64,000 bases of DNA from Bacteroidia bacterium (GTDB lineage: Bacteria > Bacteroidota > Bacteroidia > NS11-12g > UBA9320): NCBI GenBank assembly GCA_028339355.1, contig JAOLBX010000005.1:35249-99248 (forward strand), read 5' to 3'. Below the pieces are notes generated by a model. That model did no database searches and was not told where the DNA came from. It saw only the letters and a program-made list of their open reading frames with translations. The position numbers and the translations under genes are program-made. Of the stretch, positions 61,757 to 64,000 are shown in pieces (the first letter of the stretch is position 1; the number at the start of each line of letters is the position of its first letter).

Positions 61757-63283
61757 TTGGAGGAATCTGTAAACAAGCGAATAGCCAAAAATACCTTTTT
61801 TCTTTATATCAGGATGATTTTAACACTGGGAGTATCTCTGTATACTTCTAGGGTAGTATTAAGTTCTCTTGGTATAGAAGATTTCGGAATTTATAATTTG
61901 GTTGGAGGAATTGTAGTACTTTTTTCTTTTATTAGTGGTTCCATGACATCGGCTACTCAAAGGTTTTTAAACTTTGAATTGGGTAATAAAAATATTGAAG
62001 GGGTCCGTAATGTATTCTGTATAAGTATAAATGTTTATGTTTTAATTGCCATTGGAATAGTACTCTTAGCCGAAACATTGGGTCTGTGGTTCTTGAATAC
62101 CAAGCTTAATATACCATTAAATAGAATGTCCAGTGCAAATATTGTATATCAGTTCTCAATATTAACTTTTATTATTAGTATTCTTAAAGTCCCGTACAAT
62201 GCAAGTATTGTAGCCTATGAAAAAATGGAATTTTATGCTTGGACGAGTATAGTTGAAGTTATTTTAAAATTACTTATCGTTTTAAGTTTAGTGTTTTTTT
62301 ACTTTGATAAGTTGATTTTATACTCTGGATTGACTTTTTCAGTGGCGGTAATAATGTTTGTAGTGTATCAAAAATATTGTCGTCAGAATTTCGTCACTTG
62401 TCATTACAAGTACTTGGAAGATAGAACGTTACTCAAAAAACTACTGAATTTCTCTGGTTGGAGTATGTTTGGAAGTGTAGCAGTTATAGGGTCAAACCAA
62501 GGAATAGCTATGGTACTTAATGTATTCTTGGGAGTAACTATAAACGCAGCAATGGGTATAGCAAATCAAGTAAATACTGCATTGAATGCTTTTGTTTCTA
62601 ATTTTAGAGTTGCTTTTAGCCCTCAAATTGTAAAAACATATGCTGCGGGTAATATAGATGCACATAAAAAACTCATTTTCCAAACTTCGAAATTTTCCTA
62701 TTATTTATTACTTCTACTTGCAGTTCCGGTTCTATTACATACAAAGTTTATTTTAAACATTTGGCTTACTACTGTTCCTCCCTATGCAGTTGTGTTTACA
62801 CAATTAACGATTCTATTATCATTGATTGAAGCTTTGTCAGGACCTTTTTGGATGTCAGTTGGTGCAATTGGGAATATTAAATTTTATCAAATTATCGTCT
62901 CTGGAATTTTACTTTTAAATCTTCCATTAGCCTATTTAGTGCTCTTCAACGATTTTTCACCTCAACTTGTGCTCGTTGGGAAACTAGTAATTGGAATAAT
63001 CCTATTCGTTTTTAGATTACTTTATGTGAAGCAGTTTTTAGAGTTTACTATCGATGAATTAATTTCTAATCTATTAAAACAAGTTGTGTTTGTTACCATA
63101 TTAATAATTAGTACACTTTTTACTCTTAGAGATCATTTAATGATAAATGAGTCGACATTACTGAATGTTTCCTCATTCTCTTTCATTTCTATTTTAATCT
63201 CGTTTGTTTATATTGTATTTATTGGAATAAGTAAAATGGAAAGAAAATCAATACTCGAACTTTTGAAAACTAAATTTAGATAA
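61757..63283 (+). CDS. wzx: Polysaccharide flippase (Wzx/MATE-like)
   Basis: The 508-residue protein has about 12-14 membrane segments and the N-terminal signature of MOP-superfamily flippases (NTFFLYIRMILTLGVSLYTSRVVLSSLGIEDFGIYNLVGG, cited here in parts: SLYTSRVVL and LGIEDFGIYNLVGG). It flips lipid-linked oligosaccharide repeat units across the inner membrane. Start is TTG 61757; the next Met (residue 20) would remove half of TM1. It lies 105 bp after the recombination scar. Confidence 0.88.
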   Translation: MEESVNKRIAKNTFFLYIRMILTLGVSLYTSRVVLSSLGIEDFGIYNLVGGIVVLFSFISGSMTSATQRFLNFELGNKNIEGVRNVFCISINVYVLIAIGIVLLAETLGLWFLNTKLNIPLNRMSSANIVYQFSILTFIISILKVPYNASIVAYEKMEFYAWTSIVEVILKLLIVLSLVFFYFDKLILYSGLTFSVAVIMFVVYQKYCRQNFVTCHYKYLEDRTLLKKLLNFSGWSMFGSVAVIGSNQGIAMVLNVFLGVTINAAMGIANQVNTALNAFVSNFRVAFSPQIVKTYAAGNIDAHKKLIFQTSKFSYYLLLLLAVPVLLHTKFILNIWLTTVPPYAVVFTQLTILLSLIEALSGPFWMSVGAIGNIKFYQIIVSGILLLNLPLAYLVLFNDFSPQLVLVGKLVIGIILFVFRLLYVKQFLEFTIDELISNLLKQVVFVTILIISTLFTLRDHLMINESTLLNVSSFSFISILISFVYIVFIGISKMERKSILELLKTKFR

Positions 63284-63293
63284 TGTTATAAAA

Positions 63294-64000
63294 ATGAAAT
63301 TTGGATTATTAGCCTATGATATAGGACCATCAAAAAAATTTAACGTTGGCGATCATATTCAGAGCTTAGCAGCTAAACAGTATTTACCAAGAGTTGACAC
63401 CATGATCAGAAGGGAGTATTTGAATTCACTGAATTTGGAAAATAAAACTTCAACAATAATGAATGGTTGGTATACGCAACACCCCCAGAATTGGCCTCCT
63501 GAGGAACTTTTAAATCCTTTTTTTGTGTCATTTCATCTCAATTCTAATTGTGCAGATGAGATATTAAGCAGACCTGAAAATGTTGAATACTTAAAAAAAT
63601 ATGCCCCTATTGGGTGTAGAGACACTGGAACAGTTAGGTACTTAAAACAATATGGAGTTGATGCATATTACAGCTCTTGCTTAACTACCACATTGGACTT
63701 GAAATATAAATCTGATGTTAGCAATGATGATATATTAATTGTAGATGTCTTGTATAAAGATGATCTATTACAACAATACAAAGACTATCCAAAAAAATTC
63801 CTTAAAGACATTCTTACTGGAGATGTTCTTAAAGTGGGAAATAGAATGAAGCTGATTAAATCAATAATCCCAAAGAAGATAATAAAGAATGCGAAGATTC
63901 TTAAACATACTCATCGTGAAGCGGACTTTAATGAAGAAGAACAGTTTAAGTTAGGAGAAGATTTGTTGCATAAATATGCAAAGGCCAAGTTGGTTATAAC
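63294..64000 (+). CDS. Polysaccharide pyruvyl transferase-like protein (partial, cut by window end)
   Basis: An open frame from ATG 63294 continues past the window end (235 codons seen). It reads MKFGLLAYDIGPSKKFNVGD HIQSLAAKQYLP in two pieces, then NGWYTQHPQNWPP, PFFVSFHLN, YAPIGCRDTGTVRYLKQYGV and YYSSCLTTTLDL, the layout of the polysaccharide pyruvyl transferase family (PF04230): GD-x-x-Q-x-x-A, the NGW segment, S-F-H, G-x-R-D-x-x-T-x-x-x-L and the S-x-C-x-T-x-T strand. It may add pyruvate ketals or be a related glycosyltransferase-like enzyme. It starts 10 bp after wzx. Confidence 0.8.
   Translation, partial: MKFGLLAYDIGPSKKFNVGDHIQSLAAKQYLPRVDTMIRREYLNSLNLENKTSTIMNGWYTQHPQNWPPEELLNPFFVSFHLNSNCADEILSRPENVEYLKKYAPIGCRDTGTVRYLKQYGVDAYYSSCLTTTLDLKYKSDVSNDDILIVDVLYKDDLLQQYKDYPKKFLKDILTGDVLKVGNRMKLIKSIIPKKIIKNAKILKHTHREADFNEEEQFKLGEDLLHKYAKAKLVI

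Overview
The window comes from a member of the Bacteroidota, most likely a free-living (probably marine) flavobacterium-like organism. Evidence: AT-rich DNA with an even gene density on both strands; many promoters with the phylum-specific -7 box TAnnTTTG; two secreted proteins with type IX secretion C-terminal sorting domains; TonB-dependent receptors with carboxypeptidase-like N-terminal domains; a UpxY-type NusG paralogue heading a polysaccharide locus; a four-helix-bundle (23S rRNA IVS-type) gene inside that locus. No rRNA, tRNA, CRISPR array or intact transposon was seen.

Layout. 1-7.9 kb: an outer-membrane-type protein, then a leftward group: tRNA-methyltransferase-like protein, prmA, a 1463-residue exported protein of unknown function and a small membrane protein. 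7.6-12 kb: CBS-domain protein, a decayed Crp/Fnr regulator, a DnaQ-like exonuclease, a candidate structured small RNA with its own promoter and terminator, and hutH. 12-15.2 kb: a probable zinc/metal acquisition cassette (His-rich exported peptide, TonB receptor, lipoprotein). 15.2-18.8 kb: sodium:solute symporter plus a cysteine-sulfinate-decarboxylase-like enzyme, divergent from a complete cysteine dioxygenase; together these would make hypotaurine. 19-25.1 kb: a decayed secreted-protein gene, a LamG/type IX cargo protein, a second outer-membrane beta-barrel receptor and a TlpA thioredoxin. 25.3-33.9 kb: YdeI/CDGSH fusion, unknown protein, rpsP-rimM-trmD, aatA-hldA, zinc-ribbon membrane protein, Tat-type pirin and a MOSC protein. 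34-48.1 kb: AAA ATPase between short repeats, M3 oligopeptidase, esterase, clpB, glcD-like oxidase, and a peptide-use operon (DPP IV plus two POT transporters).

48.1-64 kb: a capsule/O-polysaccharide locus reading rightward to the window end: upxY, nucleotide-sugar dehydrogenase, uronate epimerase, a winged-helix regulator, rfbB, cysQ, WbpE-like aminotransferase, WbpB-like dehydrogenase, a four-helix-bundle insertion between repeat arrays, rfbA, Wza-like exporter, Wzz-like protein, a recombination scar joining an aminotransferase 5' piece to a second wzz 3' piece, a Wzx flippase, and a pyruvyl-transferase-like gene cut by the window edge. The sugars implied are dTDP-4-keto-6-deoxyglucose derivatives and a 3-amino-GlcNAc-uronic acid of the WbpA/B/E type.

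The points most worth following up are the hypotaurine gene group, the unassigned structured RNA before hutH, the repeated placement of -7 boxes only 4-6 nt before start codons (predicting leaderless mRNAs), the capsule recombination scar, and the repeat-flanked four-helix and ATPase genes. None of these is proven to be a new system from sequence alone.
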